In this document: piece after piece, positions 8,115-17,780 of the stretch
Layout of the letters: every line of letters starts with the position of its first letter
How positions within the stretch are numbered: position 1 is the first letter of the stretch
Origin: Bacteroidales bacterium
Lineage (GTDB): Bacteria > Bacteroidota > Bacteroidia > Bacteroidales > Muribaculaceae
Direction: 5' to 3'
DNA length: 64,000 nucleotides
Assembly: GCA_910575615.1 (NCBI GenBank)
Contig: CAJTEX010000003.1
Span: forward strand, 103,584 to 167,583
Position numbers and translations under genes: made by a program
The notes under the pieces: model-generated
What the model was told of the DNA's origin: nothing
What the model saw: the letters and a program-made list of their open reading frames with translations, nothing else
The model's database searches: none

Positions 8115-9107
8115 ATGTGGTTAACATCCTCATCCATAGGTAGGAAGTTGGTCATGTCGCTGACCGGTGCCTTCCTGATCCTATTCGTGACGTTCCATGC
8201 GTTGATGAACGGGGTGGCGATTTTCTGGCCGACCGCCTACAACGTCATCTGTGAGTTTCTTGGCGCCAACTGGTATGCGCTCGTAGGCTCGCTTGTGCTC
8301 GCCCTCGGGTTCATCCTCCACATCTGGTATGCCACCTGGCTGACAATCCAGAACCGCAAGGCCCGTGGCGCAGCCCGCTACGAGGTGACCTCCCGTCCTC
8401 CCCAGGTGGAATGGTCGTCGAAGAACATGTACATCCTCGGTCTCGTGGTGCTCGCCTTCCTGGTGCTCCACCTGGTTCACTTCTGGGCCAAGATGCAGCT
8501 CGCCGAGATCTGCGGCTTCCAGGCTATGGACAACGGCCAGGCTGTGCCCGCCGCCGCCGGCACCTGGTTCCTGCAGATGACATTCAGCAACATCTGGGTG
8601 CTTGTGGTCTACCTGATCGCTTTCGCCGCCCTGTGGTTCCACATGACCCACGGCTTCTGGTCGATGTTCCAGAGCTGCGGATGGAACGGCAAGATCTGGA
8701 TGTCGCGCCTCAAGACCATCGGCAACGTATGGACCACCCTGGTGATCCTGCTGTTCGCCGCCGAGGCCATCGTGTTCACCGTGCAGGCCCGCAAGGGTGT
8801 CTACACCTCATGCCCCGCTCTCCAGGAGCAGTACATGGAGATGATGGCCGCCCACGACGACGCTGTCTTCGCTCCCACCTGCGCCGCCACCGAGTGTGAG
8901 CAGGCCGCCGCTTGCGCCGAAACCGAATGCGTCGGTGCCAAATGCGCCAACGCCGAGTGTGGCGACGCTGCCTGTGACCCCGCCGCCTGCACTTGCCCCG
9001 AAGGCACCTGCGGCCAGCCCGGTGTCTGCCAGGAGAACAACTGCGCCGGATGCCCCTCCAAAGTGGCCGCCGCCGAGATGACAGTAACCGAAACCGTAAC
9101 CGAATAA
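8115..9107 (+). CDS. sdhC: Succinate dehydrogenase/fumarate reductase cytochrome b subunit with a Cys-rich tail
   Basis: Membrane anchor of the type-B (one-subunit, di-heme) complex that passes electrons between quinone and the SdhB iron-sulfur clusters. Five membrane segments are visible at about residues 13-37, 54-78, 105-126, 159-183 and 206-224. Candidate heme-ligand histidines include those in [26 protein letters not shown] and WFHMTHGFW. As I recall the family, it ends soon after the fifth helix (about 230 residues). Here the protein continues to 330 residues with 13 cysteines between 256 and 313, many spaced C-x4-C (C256, C261, C267, C272, C277, C282, C287, C292), ending [20 protein letters not shown]. 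With five spans the tail should lie on the opposite membrane side from the N-terminus. First gene of sdhCAB. Confidence 0.95.
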   Translation: MWLTSSSIGRKLVMSLTGAFLILFVTFHALMNGVAIFWPTAYNVICEFLGANWYALVGSLVLALGFILHIWYATWLTIQNRKARGAARYEVTSRPPQVEWSSKNMYILGLVVLAFLVLHLVHFWAKMQLAEICGFQAMDNGQAVPAAAGTWFLQMTFSNIWVLVVYLIAFAALWFHMTHGFWSMFQSCGWNGKIWMSRLKTIGNVWTTLVILLFAAEAIVFTVQARKGVYTSCPALQEQYMEMMAAHDDAVFAPTCAATECEQAAACAETECVGAKCANAECGDAACDPAACTCPEGTCGQPGVCQENNCAGCPSKVAAAEMTVTETVTE

Positions 9108-9121
9108 ACCACAACTCAGAT

Positions 9122-11149
9122 ATGGCAGATCTCAAGAAACTGGAGGGAATGATTGACTCTACCCCCATCATGAAGGACTACGCCGACATCGAGTCGTCGA
9201 AGCTTCCCGAATTCCAGATTGACAGCAAAATCCCCGAAGGTCCCGTAGCTGACAAGTGGACCAACTACAAGGCTCACCAGAAACTGGTCAACCCCGCCAA
9301 CAAGCGCCACCTCGACATCATCGTGGTCGGCACCGGTCTTGCCGGCGCCTCAGCCGCCTCTACCCTCGGCGAACTGGGCTTCAACGTGATGAACTTCTGC
9401 ATCCAGGATTCACCCCGCCGCGCCCACTCAATCGCCGCACAGGGTGGTATCAACGCCGCCAAGGATTACCAGAACGACGGTGACTCGGTTTACCGCCTCT
9501 TCTACGACACCGTCAAGGGTGGCGACTTCCGCTCCCGCGAGGCCAACGTCTACCGCCTGGCCGAAGTGTCGAGCAACATCATCGACCAGTGTGTCGCCCA
9601 GGGTGTGCCTTTCGCCCGCGAATACGGAGGCCTGCTGGCCAACCGTTCGTTCGGCGGCGCGCAGGTGTCCCGCACATTCTACGCCAAGGGCCAGACCGGC
9701 CAGCAACTCCTGCTGGGCGCATACTCCTCGCTCAACCGCCAGATCGAGAAGGGCACCGTCAAGAGCTACAACCGCCGCGAGATGCTCGACATCGTTATGG
9801 TCGACGGCCGCGCGCGCGGTGTGATCATGCGCAACCTCGTCACCGGCGAGCTTGAGCGTTACGCCGCCCACGCCGTGGTTCTCGCCACCGGTGGTTATGG
9901 CCGTGCTTTCTTCCTCTCGACCAACGCTATGGGCTGCAACGGCTCGGCTGCCATCCAGGCTTTCCGCAAGGGAGCATACCTGGCCAACCTCGCCTTCACC
10001 CAGATTCACCCGACATGTATCCCCGTCCACGGTGAGGACCAGTCGAAGCTGACCCTCATGAGCGAGTCGCTCCGTAACGACGGCCGCATCTGGGTGCCCA
10101 AGAAGAAAGAGGACGCTGAGGCCATCCGCGCCGGCAAGAAGAAGCCCACCGACATCCCCGACGAGGACCGCGACTTCTACCTGGAGCGCCGCTATCCGGC
10201 CTTCGGTAACCTCTGCCCCCGCGACATCGCTTCCCGCGCCGCCAAGGAGCGTTGCGACGCAGGCTTCGGCGTGGGTACAGGCAACGCCGTTTACCTCGAC
10301 TTCAAATACGCCATCGACCGTCTGGGCAAGGATGCCGTCGCCGACCGCTACGGCAACCTCTTCGACATGTACCAGATGATTTCGGATGACAATCCCTACG
10401 AGACCCCGATGATGATTTTCCCCGCCTCCCACTACACCATGGGCGGTATCTGGGTTGACTACGAGCTGCAGACCTCCATCAAGGGCCTCTTCGCCATCGG
10501 CGAATGCAACTTCTCTGACCATGGCGCTAACCGCCTGGGCGCTTCCGCCCTCATGCAGGGTCTCGCCGACGGTTACTTCGTTCTGCCCTACACCATGCAG
10601 AACTACCTCAGCGACCAGATCAAGGTGCCCCGCTTCAAGACCGACACCAAGGAGTTCGACGAGGCTGAGAAGGGTGTCCGCGACCGCATCGCCCGCCTGA
10701 TGGCCATCAAGGGCAAGCAGAGCCCCGACCAGCTCCACAAGAAGCTGGGCCATGTGATGTGGAACCTTGTCGGCATGGGCCGCACCCTCCAGTCGCTCGT
10801 GAAGGCTGTCGACGAAATCGCCAAGATCAAGAAGGAGTTCTACTCCGACCTGCGCATCGTCGGCGAGGTTGACTCGCTCAACACCGAGCTTGAGAAGGCC
10901 CTCCGTCTGGAAGACTTCCTTGAAATCTCCCGTATGATGGCCATCGACGCCCTCCACCGCAACGAGTCTTGCGGCGCACACTTCCGCGAGGAGTACCAGA
11001 CTGCCGACGGCGAGGCCGCCCGTAACGACGAGGACTACATGTATGTAGGCTGCTGGAAGTTCACCGGCGACGACGAGAAGCCCGTCCTGCTCAAGGAACC
11101 CCTCAAGTATGAGGCCATCAAGGTTCAGACCCGTAACTACAAGTCGTAA
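9122..11149 (+). CDS. sdhA: Succinate dehydrogenase/fumarate reductase flavoprotein subunit
   Basis: A 675-residue catalytic subunit that interconverts succinate and fumarate at a covalently bound FAD. The dinucleotide-binding loop [14 protein letters not shown] lies at about residues 66-79. The FAD-attachment histidine is in [12 protein letters not shown] (His102). Substrate and capping-domain segments [25 protein letters not shown] and [19 protein letters not shown] follow. The C-terminal helical domain ends with YKS. The frame is open upstream to 8993 but overlaps sdhC there, so the ATG at 9122, 14 bases after the sdhC stop, is chosen. Codon use is strongly biased toward C-ending codons, as expected for high expression. 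In anaerobic Bacteroidota the complex commonly runs as a fumarate reductase. Confidence 0.98.
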   Translation: MADLKKLEGMIDSTPIMKDYADIESSKLPEFQIDSKIPEGPVADKWTNYKAHQKLVNPANKRHLDIIVVGTGLAGASAASTLGELGFNVMNFCIQDSPRRAHSIAAQGGINAAKDYQNDGDSVYRLFYDTVKGGDFRSREANVYRLAEVSSNIIDQCVAQGVPFAREYGGLLANRSFGGAQVSRTFYAKGQTGQQLLLGAYSSLNRQIEKGTVKSYNRREMLDIVMVDGRARGVIMRNLVTGELERYAAHAVVLATGGYGRAFFLSTNAMGCNGSAAIQAFRKGAYLANLAFTQIHPTCIPVHGEDQSKLTLMSESLRNDGRIWVPKKKEDAEAIRAGKKKPTDIPDEDRDFYLERRYPAFGNLCPRDIASRAAKERCDAGFGVGTGNAVYLDFKYAIDRLGKDAVADRYGNLFDMYQMISDDNPYETPMMIFPASHYTMGGIWVDYELQTSIKGLFAIGECNFSDHGANRLGASALMQGLADGYFVLPYTMQNYLSDQIKVPRFKTDTKEFDEAEKGVRDRIARLMAIKGKQSPDQLHKKLGHVMWNLVGMGRTLQSLVKAVDEIAKIKKEFYSDLRIVGEVDSLNTELEKALRLEDFLEISRMMAIDALHRNESCGAHFREEYQTADGEAARNDEDYMYVGCWKFTGDDEKPVLLKEPLKYEAIKVQTRNYKS

Positions 11150-11185
11150 CCCCACGTTGAACCAGATAACATCCCGTAATCAATT

Positions 11186-11941
11186 ATGGAAACTACAATT
11201 AGCGTAAACCTCAAGATTTGGCGTCAGCGTGGGCCCAAGGAACCCGGGCAGTTCGTCAAGTATCACCTCGATAATGTCTCCACCGGTTCCTCTTTCCTTG
11301 AAATGCTCGACATGCTCAACCAGCAGCTCGTCGACAAGGGTGAAGAGCCCGTGGTATTCGACAATGACTGCCGCGAAGGCATCTGCGGCATGTGCTCGCT
11401 CTACATCAACGGCCATCCCCACGGCCCCGTGCAGGGCATCACCACCTGCCAGCTCCATATGCGCAAGTTCAAGGATGGCGACGAAATCACCATCGAACCC
11501 TGGCGCTCGGCAGCCTTCCCCGTGATCCGCGACCTCATGGTCGACCGTCACGCCTTCGACAAGATCCAGCAGGCCGGCGGCTATGTGTCGTTCAACTGCG
11601 GCGGCGCGCCCGATGCCAACAACCTCCCCATCTCCAAGGAGATTGCCGACGAGGCCATGGACTCCGCGACCTGCATCGGCTGTGGCGCATGCGTGGCAGC
11701 CTGCAAGAACGGTTCCGCGATGCTCTTCGTTTCGGCCAAGGTAAGCCAGTTCGCCCTCCTTCCCCAAGGCCAGGTTGAGCGCGCCCGCCGCGCCCGCGCC
11801 ATGGTCCGCAAGATGGACGAACTCGGATTCGGCAACTGCACCAACACCGGTGCCTGCGCCGCCGAGTGCCCCAAGAATATCTCGCTGAGCAACATCGCCC
11901 GCCTCAACCGCGAGTTCATCAAGGCCAAGCTCGCCGACTAA
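11186..11941 (+). CDS. sdhB: Succinate dehydrogenase/fumarate reductase iron-sulfur subunit
   Basis: A 251-residue electron-transfer subunit with all three cluster motifs. The [2Fe-2S] site is CREGICGMC with a distal Cys (62, 67, 70, 88). The [4Fe-4S] site is [11 protein letters not shown] (163, 166, 169, 173). The third cluster site uses [11 protein letters not shown] (218, 224, 228). It passes electrons between the SdhA flavin and the SdhC hemes. It starts 36 bases after sdhA and is followed by a strong intrinsic terminator that ends the operon. Confidence 0.98.
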   Translation: METTISVNLKIWRQRGPKEPGQFVKYHLDNVSTGSSFLEMLDMLNQQLVDKGEEPVVFDNDCREGICGMCSLYINGHPHGPVQGITTCQLHMRKFKDGDEITIEPWRSAAFPVIRDLMVDRHAFDKIQQAGGYVSFNCGGAPDANNLPISKEIADEAMDSATCIGCGACVAACKNGSAMLFVSAKVSQFALLPQGQVERARRARAMVRKMDELGFGNCTNTGACAAECPKNISLSNIARLNREFIKAKLAD

Positions 11942-11968
11942 ACGGCGACAGCCTTTTTACAGATAAAA

Positions 11969-12021
11969 GCCGCCACACCGGCGACGGAACTCCGTTCCGT
12001 CAGGTGTGGCGGCCTTTTTTT
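11969..12021 (+). terminator. Intrinsic terminator of the sdhCAB operon
   Basis: A long two-tier hairpin: an outer 11-bp stem (GCCGCCACACC, 11969-11979, with GGTGTGGCGGC, 12003-12013), an inner perfect 8-bp stem (GACGGAAC, 11983-11990, with GTTCCGTC, 11994-12001), then seven T residues (12015-12021). Confidence 0.92.
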
Positions 12022-12369
12022 CAGATGAATGATTCCACGGTTTAGGCAAATGTTCGAGAAGAGAGGTGGTTGTGGTGGCATATTGGCTGAGGAGATGGTG
12101 TATTTGTGACAAAATAGATGTAAATTTACATTATTTAACGGATTATATGGAATTTTTTGGCTCCGGAATGTTTACATTTGCGATTATCAAAGCCTTTATG
12201 AGACTGACCGGGGCAAAAGAGTATGCGTGACGCCCCGAAAACTCAATTGAAAAGACCGATCTTCATAGTAACCAATCATCTTGAGTAACTGGTTGAAATT
12301 GTTTTGAATTGTTTTGAATTATTTTGAACAGTTGCTTGCCATATTATTTCACTTCTTATTTTTTTGCGT
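12022..12369 (+). promoter_or_regulatory. AT-rich leader region of the BspA-type gene
   Basis: About 350 bases without a gene, clearly more AT-rich than the flanks. It contains a 14-bp palindrome (ATGTAAATTTACAT, 12118-12131) and a 10-bp tandem repeat array (12291-12330). No standard TAnnTTTG promoter with correct spacing was found. Confidence 0.5.
12291..12330 (+). repeat. Four in-phase 10-bp repeats
   Basis: Units read GGTTGAAATT, GTTTTGAATT, GTTTTGAATT and ATTTTGAACA. The 10-bp period puts each unit on the same DNA face, 40-80 bases before the start of the BspA-type gene. It could be a regulator array or a site of slippage. Confidence 0.6.
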
Positions 12370-15300
12370 ATGGATAATCATGCTATCCAGAGGAGCAGCT
12401 TTTTCAGCAGGACTGTCGTCTCCGTGGCGGCTGCGCTGTTTGCAGCTGTCGCCGTAACAGCCCCAGCGGCATCATTCAAGTCGGGAGGGCTGACCTACAC
12501 GACTATCTCTGAACCTTCGGGAGATGCCCATGGCACATGCAAGGTCGGGTCGCAACGCGGCACAATCGAAGGTGTCGTCGAGATTCCCGATTATGTGTCA
12601 GACAGCAGCGGAAAGATTTACGACGTTGTGGAGATACAGAGCAACGCGTTCAGTTACTATTACAATGAAGACCTTGAGCTTACCGAAGTAAAAATCGGTG
12701 ACAATGTTAAGACAATCGGTTCATCTGCGTTCGAGGGGCAGTATTACCTCAGCAAAGTGACCTTCGGCGAGAATGTGGAGAGCATAGGCGGGGCTGCGTT
12801 TTCAGAGTGCGTGCTGGCGGAGGTGACGCTTCCGTCTAAGCTAAAGACCCTTAACAGCAACGTCTTCAATGAAAACAGCTCTCTGCGTAGCGTTACATTG
12901 AACGATGGGCTGGAAAGCATTGGCAACTATGCTTTCTACAAATGCTACAATTTGCCGCAGATCACGATTCCGGCCTCGGTGACGAGCATCGCCTTTGACC
13001 GCAGTGCTTTTGGCGACTGCCGCCACATGACCTCCATGGATGTGGCCGAAGGCAACACGGTCTATTCTTCCATGAGCGGGATAGTCTACAATGCGGCCGG
13101 CTCAGAACTTCTGTTCTGCCCCGCCGAGTTGTCAGTCGAGACATTGGTCTTTCCGGACGCCCTCGCGTCGATAGGATCCAACGCGTTCAAAGGCAACACC
13201 ACGATAAAGGCGATAGAGTTTCCCCAGTCGCTCGTCTCTATCGGCAACGACGCTTTCAAAGGATGCACCTCGCTGACCGCGCTGGAGTTTCCAGGGGCGT
13301 TGCGCACGATTGGCGAACATGCGTTCGACGGCTGCACGGGACTGGAGTCGGTGTCGCTTAATGAAGGACTCGAGGAGCTGCAGCACAGCGTTTTCAAAAA
13401 TTGCACCTCGCTGACAGAAGTTGCCATTCCGGCTTCGCTGGTCAGCGCCCAGTGGTCTACCTTCAACGACTGCTCGTCTCTGACGGGATTCACCGTCGCT
13501 CCGGGCAACACCCATTTCCGCACCCATGGCGGCGCTCTGATTCTTGATGACAAAATCATAACATATGCCGTGGCCAATCCGGCCAGGTCATTCGCGGTGC
13601 CTGACGATGTCAACGCGATAGCGTCTTACGCTTTCGAGAAGGCCGGAAACCTTGAAGTGGTGAACACCGGCCGTTACGTCACATCCATTGGTGACCTTAC
13701 ATTCTTACAGATGCCGTTGCTGCGCGATGTGACTCTCGGGCCGTCGCTCAGAAGTATGGAGCAATCGTTTGCCATCTGTGACGCGCTGGCCATAGTGCGC
13801 TGCGAGTCGGCCGTCATACCCACCTGGGGCATGCGTGAGGCTTTCGGCGAGAACACGATGGCAAACGCCACTCTGTATGTGCCTGACGTCGCGCTGGCCG
13901 ATTACAAGCAGTCATTGACATGGGGGAACTTTGCTGACATTCGTCCGTTGAGCCAGGCTCCGGCCATTGAGATGCCCGAGGAGCCCCGGCCCGGGGCTGC
14001 CGTGGCCCACGCCTACCAGATGGGCAGCACTGACCAGAAGTGGGGCTTCGTGCAGTTCCAGGTCAATGACCTCTCAGGCTTGACGGTCGACAAGGCCACC
14101 ACAAGCTATGACGACCAGATCGGGGCCGGGGAGTATGTCGACGGCAAATATTACACATTCACCCTGGAATACGATTTCATTATGGGCGATGGACTCGAAC
14201 CGTCGGAGTATGTGGTATGGGATGTCGCCGACAATTTCAGAAAGGAGAGCAGCGCAGCCGCCACCACCGGGCGCGTCGTTGACATGGCCTTTGATTACAT
14301 CAACAACACGATGTATGCCCTCAAGGAGATAAACCGCACTGACAATGGTGCGATAGGGCTGACCGCCCTGAATGTCGTCGACATGGCCTCCGGGGAGATG
14401 ACCCTCGTAGGGCTTCCCGGCGAAATCAAGGCTGTCAACGGCAATGGCGAGACCGTGGATGAGCATCTTGTCGGGCTTGCCTCCGACCCCTCCGACGGCC
14501 AGCTCTACGCGATGGGTGAATATCGCCAGCTTTACAAGCTCGACCGTCTTACCGGAACTGCCACACCGGTTGGCGGACGTAACCGCATCGCCATCACCAA
14601 TGATTTCCAGTCAATGGCCTTCTCAGCCGAAGGCAAGCTCTATCAGGCGCAGATGCATCCCGATTATGAGTATTTCATGGAAATAGACACCCAGACGGGT
14701 GCGCTCACCAATCCTGTCACCGGTGAGACGGTGGTGGTCGATTCCGACTTCACCAACAACGCCGCGAGATTCCCCTATGACCCGCAGCTCACCGGACTCT
14801 ATTTCGAGGGTAAGGAGCTTGACAAGTCGTCGGCCAAGGCGGCCACCGGCCTGACAGCGGTTGTGAGGGACGGCACTTCCAACACAGTCGACTTGTCCTG
14901 GACAAATCCCGTGGAGACATACGATGGTGGCGAGGCGCAGCTGACCGCCGTCAAGGTCTACAGGTTCGGTTCGGCCGAAGTCCTGGCTGTGTTGTCCGCT
15001 TCAGCAACCTCCTATACCGATGAGGCTGCTCCTGACGGCGATGTCACCTATCTTGTCGTGGCCGAGACCGCCGGCCACGCCGGATTCCCCGCATGGGCAA
15101 CTGTCTTCTCTGGAGCCGACCGCCTGAAGGCCGTCACCAACCTCACTGTCGAGCTTGAGGGCAATGAGGCGGTTCTCACGTGGACAGCTCCGACAGAGAC
15201 TGTCAACGGAGGATACAGTGATTATGAAAATATCACCTATGTGGTCTCACGCACCAAGGGGACTGAGACTGTGGTGGTTGACGAGGGCCTCGCATCGACA

Positions 15301-16140
15301 AACCTCTCCGTTCGGTTGACAGAAAACGGCACATACACCTTCACGGTGGTTCCCGTAAGCTGCGGTGTGGAAGGTGTTCCGGCCACCACTGAGCCGGTCA
15401 CTCTCCAGGGTGTCGAGCAGCTCCCTTATGAGACCGGATTCGAAGACAACGACGGGGGCACGCTCTGGACCGTGGTAAACAACCAGGGCGGGTCGTATGG
15501 CTGGAGCGTGGTCACTGGTTACGCCTATCAGCAGCTGTCGGGCAAGTTTGCGCAGTTCAAGACCGGAGGCTCAAGCACATTCCCTGCCGATGACTGGTTC
15601 ATATCCCCGGCCATCCATATGCCTGCCGGGCAATGCTTGCTCAAATATTTCGCCAATGGAGGAAGCTATGACACCCACTCATACAAGGTATGGCTTGGAG
15701 AAAACTCAACCAGTCCTGAAGACTTCCAGACATTGGTGTTCAGCCTGGAGAATGAGAAGGTCTACACCGAAGACACCGCAGACAAGAACTATGTGGAGAT
15801 GACCCACGCGTTCAATGTGCCTTCAGAGGGTGACTATCGCATCGCTTTCCAGGGTATCGGCGCCTCGACATATGCCACATTGAAAATCGACAATCTCAGC
15901 GTGGTCTACCATCAGAGCAGCGGCCTGGAGGTTGTCGGCCTGGAGGATGGCATAAACTGGAATCCTGCGACATGTGTCGCCACATGTGCAGGAGCCTCCT
16001 CAATCGAGCTGTATGACATGCAGGGACGGATGCTCGCCTCTGTAAGCGGGGATTCTCTCCATATCGCAGTCAAGGGGATTGTCTTTGTCAAAGCCATCAC
16101 CCCCGATGGAGTAAAAATAAGCAAGATTGCGGCAAGGTAA
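12370..16140 (+). CDS. Large BspA-type leucine-rich repeat surface protein with C-terminal sorting domain
   Basis: A 1256-residue secreted protein. A signal peptide spans about residues 1-34 (ending TAPAASF). Residues about 60-510 hold repeats of the BspA/LRR_5 type (for example IGSNAFKGNTTIKAIEFPQS and IGEHAFDGCTGLESVSLNEG). Next comes a region of propeller-like beta repeats (about 600-800), two fibronectin-III-like domains (about 820-1010) and a choice-of-anchor J-like domain (YETGFEDNDG to KIDNLSVVY, about 1020-1180). The C-terminus (IELYDMQGRMLASV, ending SKIAAR) resembles a T9SS sorting domain. The ATG at 12370 is preferred over an upstream in-frame TTG. BspA relatives bind host or microbial partners; the ligand here is unknown. 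Confidence 0.9.
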   Translation: MDNHAIQRSSFFSRTVVSVAAALFAAVAVTAPAASFKSGGLTYTTISEPSGDAHGTCKVGSQRGTIEGVVEIPDYVSDSSGKIYDVVEIQSNAFSYYYNEDLELTEVKIGDNVKTIGSSAFEGQYYLSKVTFGENVESIGGAAFSECVLAEVTLPSKLKTLNSNVFNENSSLRSVTLNDGLESIGNYAFYKCYNLPQITIPASVTSIAFDRSAFGDCRHMTSMDVAEGNTVYSSMSGIVYNAAGSELLFCPAELSVETLVFPDALASIGSNAFKGNTTIKAIEFPQSLVSIGNDAFKGCTSLTALEFPGALRTIGEHAFDGCTGLESVSLNEGLEELQHSVFKNCTSLTEVAIPASLVSAQWSTFNDCSSLTGFTVAPGNTHFRTHGGALILDDKIITYAVANPARSFAVPDDVNAIASYAFEKAGNLEVVNTGRYVTSIGDLTFLQMPLLRDVTLGPSLRSMEQSFAICDALAIVRCESAVIPTWGMREAFGENTMANATLYVPDVALADYKQSLTWGNFADIRPLSQAPAIEMPEEPRPGAAVAHAYQMGSTDQKWGFVQFQVNDLSGLTVDKATTSYDDQIGAGEYVDGKYYTFTLEYDFIMGDGLEPSEYVVWDVADNFRKESSAAATTGRVVDMAFDYINNTMYALKEINRTDNGAIGLTALNVVDMASGEMTLVGLPGEIKAVNGNGETVDEHLVGLASDPSDGQLYAMGEYRQLYKLDRLTGTATPVGGRNRIAITNDFQSMAFSAEGKLYQAQMHPDYEYFMEIDTQTGALTNPVTGETVVVDSDFTNNAARFPYDPQLTGLYFEGKELDKSSAKAATGLTAVVRDGTSNTVDLSWTNPVETYDGGEAQLTAVKVYRFGSAEVLAVLSASATSYTDEAAPDGDVTYLVVAETAGHAGFPAWATVFSGADRLKAVTNLTVELEGNEAVLTWTAPTETVNGGYSDYENITYVVSRTKGTETVVVDEGLASTNLSVRLTENGTYTFTVVPVSCGVEGVPATTEPVTLQGVEQLPYETGFEDNDGGTLWTVVNNQGGSYGWSVVTGYAYQQLSGKFAQFKTGGSSTFPADDWFISPAIHMPAGQCLLKYFANGGSYDTHSYKVWLGENSTSPEDFQTLVFSLENEKVYTEDTADKNYVEMTHAFNVPSEGDYRIAFQGIGASTYATLKIDNLSVVYHQSSGLEVVGLEDGINWNPATCVATCAGASSIELYDMQGRMLASVSGDSLHIAVKGIVFVKAITPDGVKISKIAAR

Positions 16141-16186
16141 ACTTCCGGTTTCCTGACCGCGCAACAGCATGATGCCTGTATAGACT

Positions 16187-16232
16187 GAGGCCATCCGGTA
16201 GACTCGATTCAACCGGATGGCCTCTTTGTTTG
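16187..16232 (+). terminator. Intrinsic terminator between the BspA-type gene and ftsZ
   Basis: A perfect 13-bp stem (GAGGCCATCCGGT, 16187-16199, with ACCGGATGGCCTC, 16212-16224) followed by TTTGTTTG. It sits between convergent genes; the stem could stop both transcripts, but only the plus strand has a good T-tract. Confidence 0.88.
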
Positions 16233-16282
16233 TATGTCGGAATCCTTATGTTCTCCCTGTCAGGAGTCGCCCGGAGGTTGGC

Positions 16283-17731
16283 TCATTCAAAGGAAATCAC
16301 TTTGGATTGCGAGGGGTCGGGGGCAGGGGTGGCCGCGTTGCTGTCGGGCTGGGAGGAGGGGGTGTATGACGGGCCTGAGGCCGGGGTTGCCGGCGAGGAT
16401 GGCCGGGTGGAGCCGGAGACAGACGCCTGGGCGTGGCGCTCGCGTCGCAATTCGTCAACGAGACGCTTGTCGCGGTTGTAGGCCGGAGTGCTTTCGATGG
16501 CCTCGATGGCCTCGTCATCCTCAAGCTGCTCAGGTGAGAGGACGATGTAGCGTGAAGCCTCGCGGTCGCGCTCGATGTTCTCCACCTTGTCCTGGCCGTA
16601 GATGTCTTTGATTACGTCGCGGCCAGAGTCGGCAGGTTTCGCGGGCCTCTCGGGCTGCGGTTCCTTGTGGCCACCGCCGATGAAAGCGGGTTTCTCGGGC
16701 TTCTTGCCGATGGTTCCGCTGGGAGCGGCGGGGCGTTGCGAGCCTTTGATGACCAGTTCGAATCCGGCGGCGAGGATGGTGATTTTGATTTTGTTGCCGA
16801 GCGAGTCGTCGAAGCAGATACCGTATATCACATCCACCTCGGGGTCGAGGTTGTTGATGAACGATGTCAGTTCGTTGGCCTCTCCCATGGCGAACTCCGG
16901 GTCGGCGTTGCGCGAGAAGTAGAGGTTGAAGAGCAGGCGTTTCGAGCCGAAGATGTCGCGGTTTTTCAACAGCGGCGAGTGGAGCGCGTCGTTGATGGCC
17001 TTGGTCACTCGGTGTTCACCCTCGCCGTAGCCGGTGGAGATGATTGCCGCGCCGCCATCCTTGAGGGTGGTGTTGACATCCTTGAAGTCGAGGTTCATAT
17101 ATCCCTCTGAGGTTATCAGCTCTGAGATCGAGCGGGCGGCGTCGGTCAGGGTGTCGTCGGCCTTCCCGAAGGCGTTCATCCAGTTGAGGTCGGAGTAGAT
17201 TTCGGTCAGCTGCTCGTTGTTGACCACCAGTATCGCGTCGACATATTTGCTCATCTCCTCGGCTCCGTCGAGGGCCTTGAGGATTTTCTTCTGTCCCTCG
17301 AAGAGAAACGGGATGGTGACGATGCCGATGGTCAGCATGCCCTTCTCATGGGCGATGCGTGCCACCACGGGGGCAGCTCCGGTGCCGGTGCCGCCGCCCA
17401 TTCCGGCGGTGATGAACACCATCTTGGTCTCGTCGTCAAAAAGCTTGGCAATCTCCTCGGCGCTCTCCTCGGCGGCCACACGGGCCACCTCGGGGTTGTT
17501 GCCGGCTCCGAGGCCGTCGTTGCCGATCAGCACCCGGGTGGGCACAGGGGAGTTGTTGAGGGCCTGGCGGTCGGTGTTGATGATGACGAAAGAGACATGT
17601 TGTATGCCTTGCTCATACATGTGGCTGATGGCGTTGTTGCCGCCGCCTCCCACACCGATTACCTTTATGATGTTTTCCTGACGGGCACCCCCGACGAAGT
17701 TGGAGGTCTTGTCGATATCTTCGCTTGTCAT
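16283..17731 (-). CDS. ftsZ: Cell division protein FtsZ
   Basis: A 482-residue tubulin-like GTPase that forms the division ring. The GTP-binding signature GGGTGTGA is at residues 112-119, and the N-terminal VIGVGGGGNNAI loop is intact. The globular domain runs to about 320 and is followed by a proline- and lysine-rich linker. A TPAYNRDKRLVDELRRERH segment (about 413-431) resembles the conserved C-terminal peptide that binds FtsA. Beyond it lies a further stretch of about 50 Ser/Pro/Thr-rich residues ending KVISFE, so this peptide is not at the extreme C-terminus. It is the last gene of the dcw cluster, 49 bases after ftsA. Confidence 0.98.
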   Translation of the reverse strand: MTSEDIDKTSNFVGGARQENIIKVIGVGGGGNNAISHMYEQGIQHVSFVIINTDRQALNNSPVPTRVLIGNDGLGAGNNPEVARVAAEESAEEIAKLFDDETKMVFITAGMGGGTGTGAAPVVARIAHEKGMLTIGIVTIPFLFEGQKKILKALDGAEEMSKYVDAILVVNNEQLTEIYSDLNWMNAFGKADDTLTDAARSISELITSEGYMNLDFKDVNTTLKDGGAAIISTGYGEGEHRVTKAINDALHSPLLKNRDIFGSKRLLFNLYFSRNADPEFAMGEANELTSFINNLDPEVDVIYGICFDDSLGNKIKITILAAGFELVIKGSQRPAAPSGTIGKKPEKPAFIGGGHKEPQPERPAKPADSGRDVIKDIYGQDKVENIERDREASRYIVLSPEQLEDDEAIEAIESTPAYNRDKRLVDELRRERHAQASVSGSTRPSSPATPASGPSYTPSSQPDSNAATPAPDPSQSKVISFE

Positions 17732-17780
17732 TGGTTCTGCTTTGCTTGTTGGTTGCTGTGTGCCTCTGGGCGGGCTGTTA

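Noticed and set aside
8993..9121. N-terminal extension of sdhA into sdhC
   Set aside because: Out of frame with the Cys-rich tail, Arg-rich and unlike any SdhA; the ATG at 9122 is normally spaced.
9428..11155. 575-codon open frame antisense to sdhA
   Set aside because: It is a shadow of the strongly codon-biased sdhA; the product is a low-complexity Val/Leu/Glu/Gly protein with no family motif.
12291..12330. CRISPR-like array
   Set aside because: Units are only 10 bp and directly joined, without spacers; no cas genes are present.
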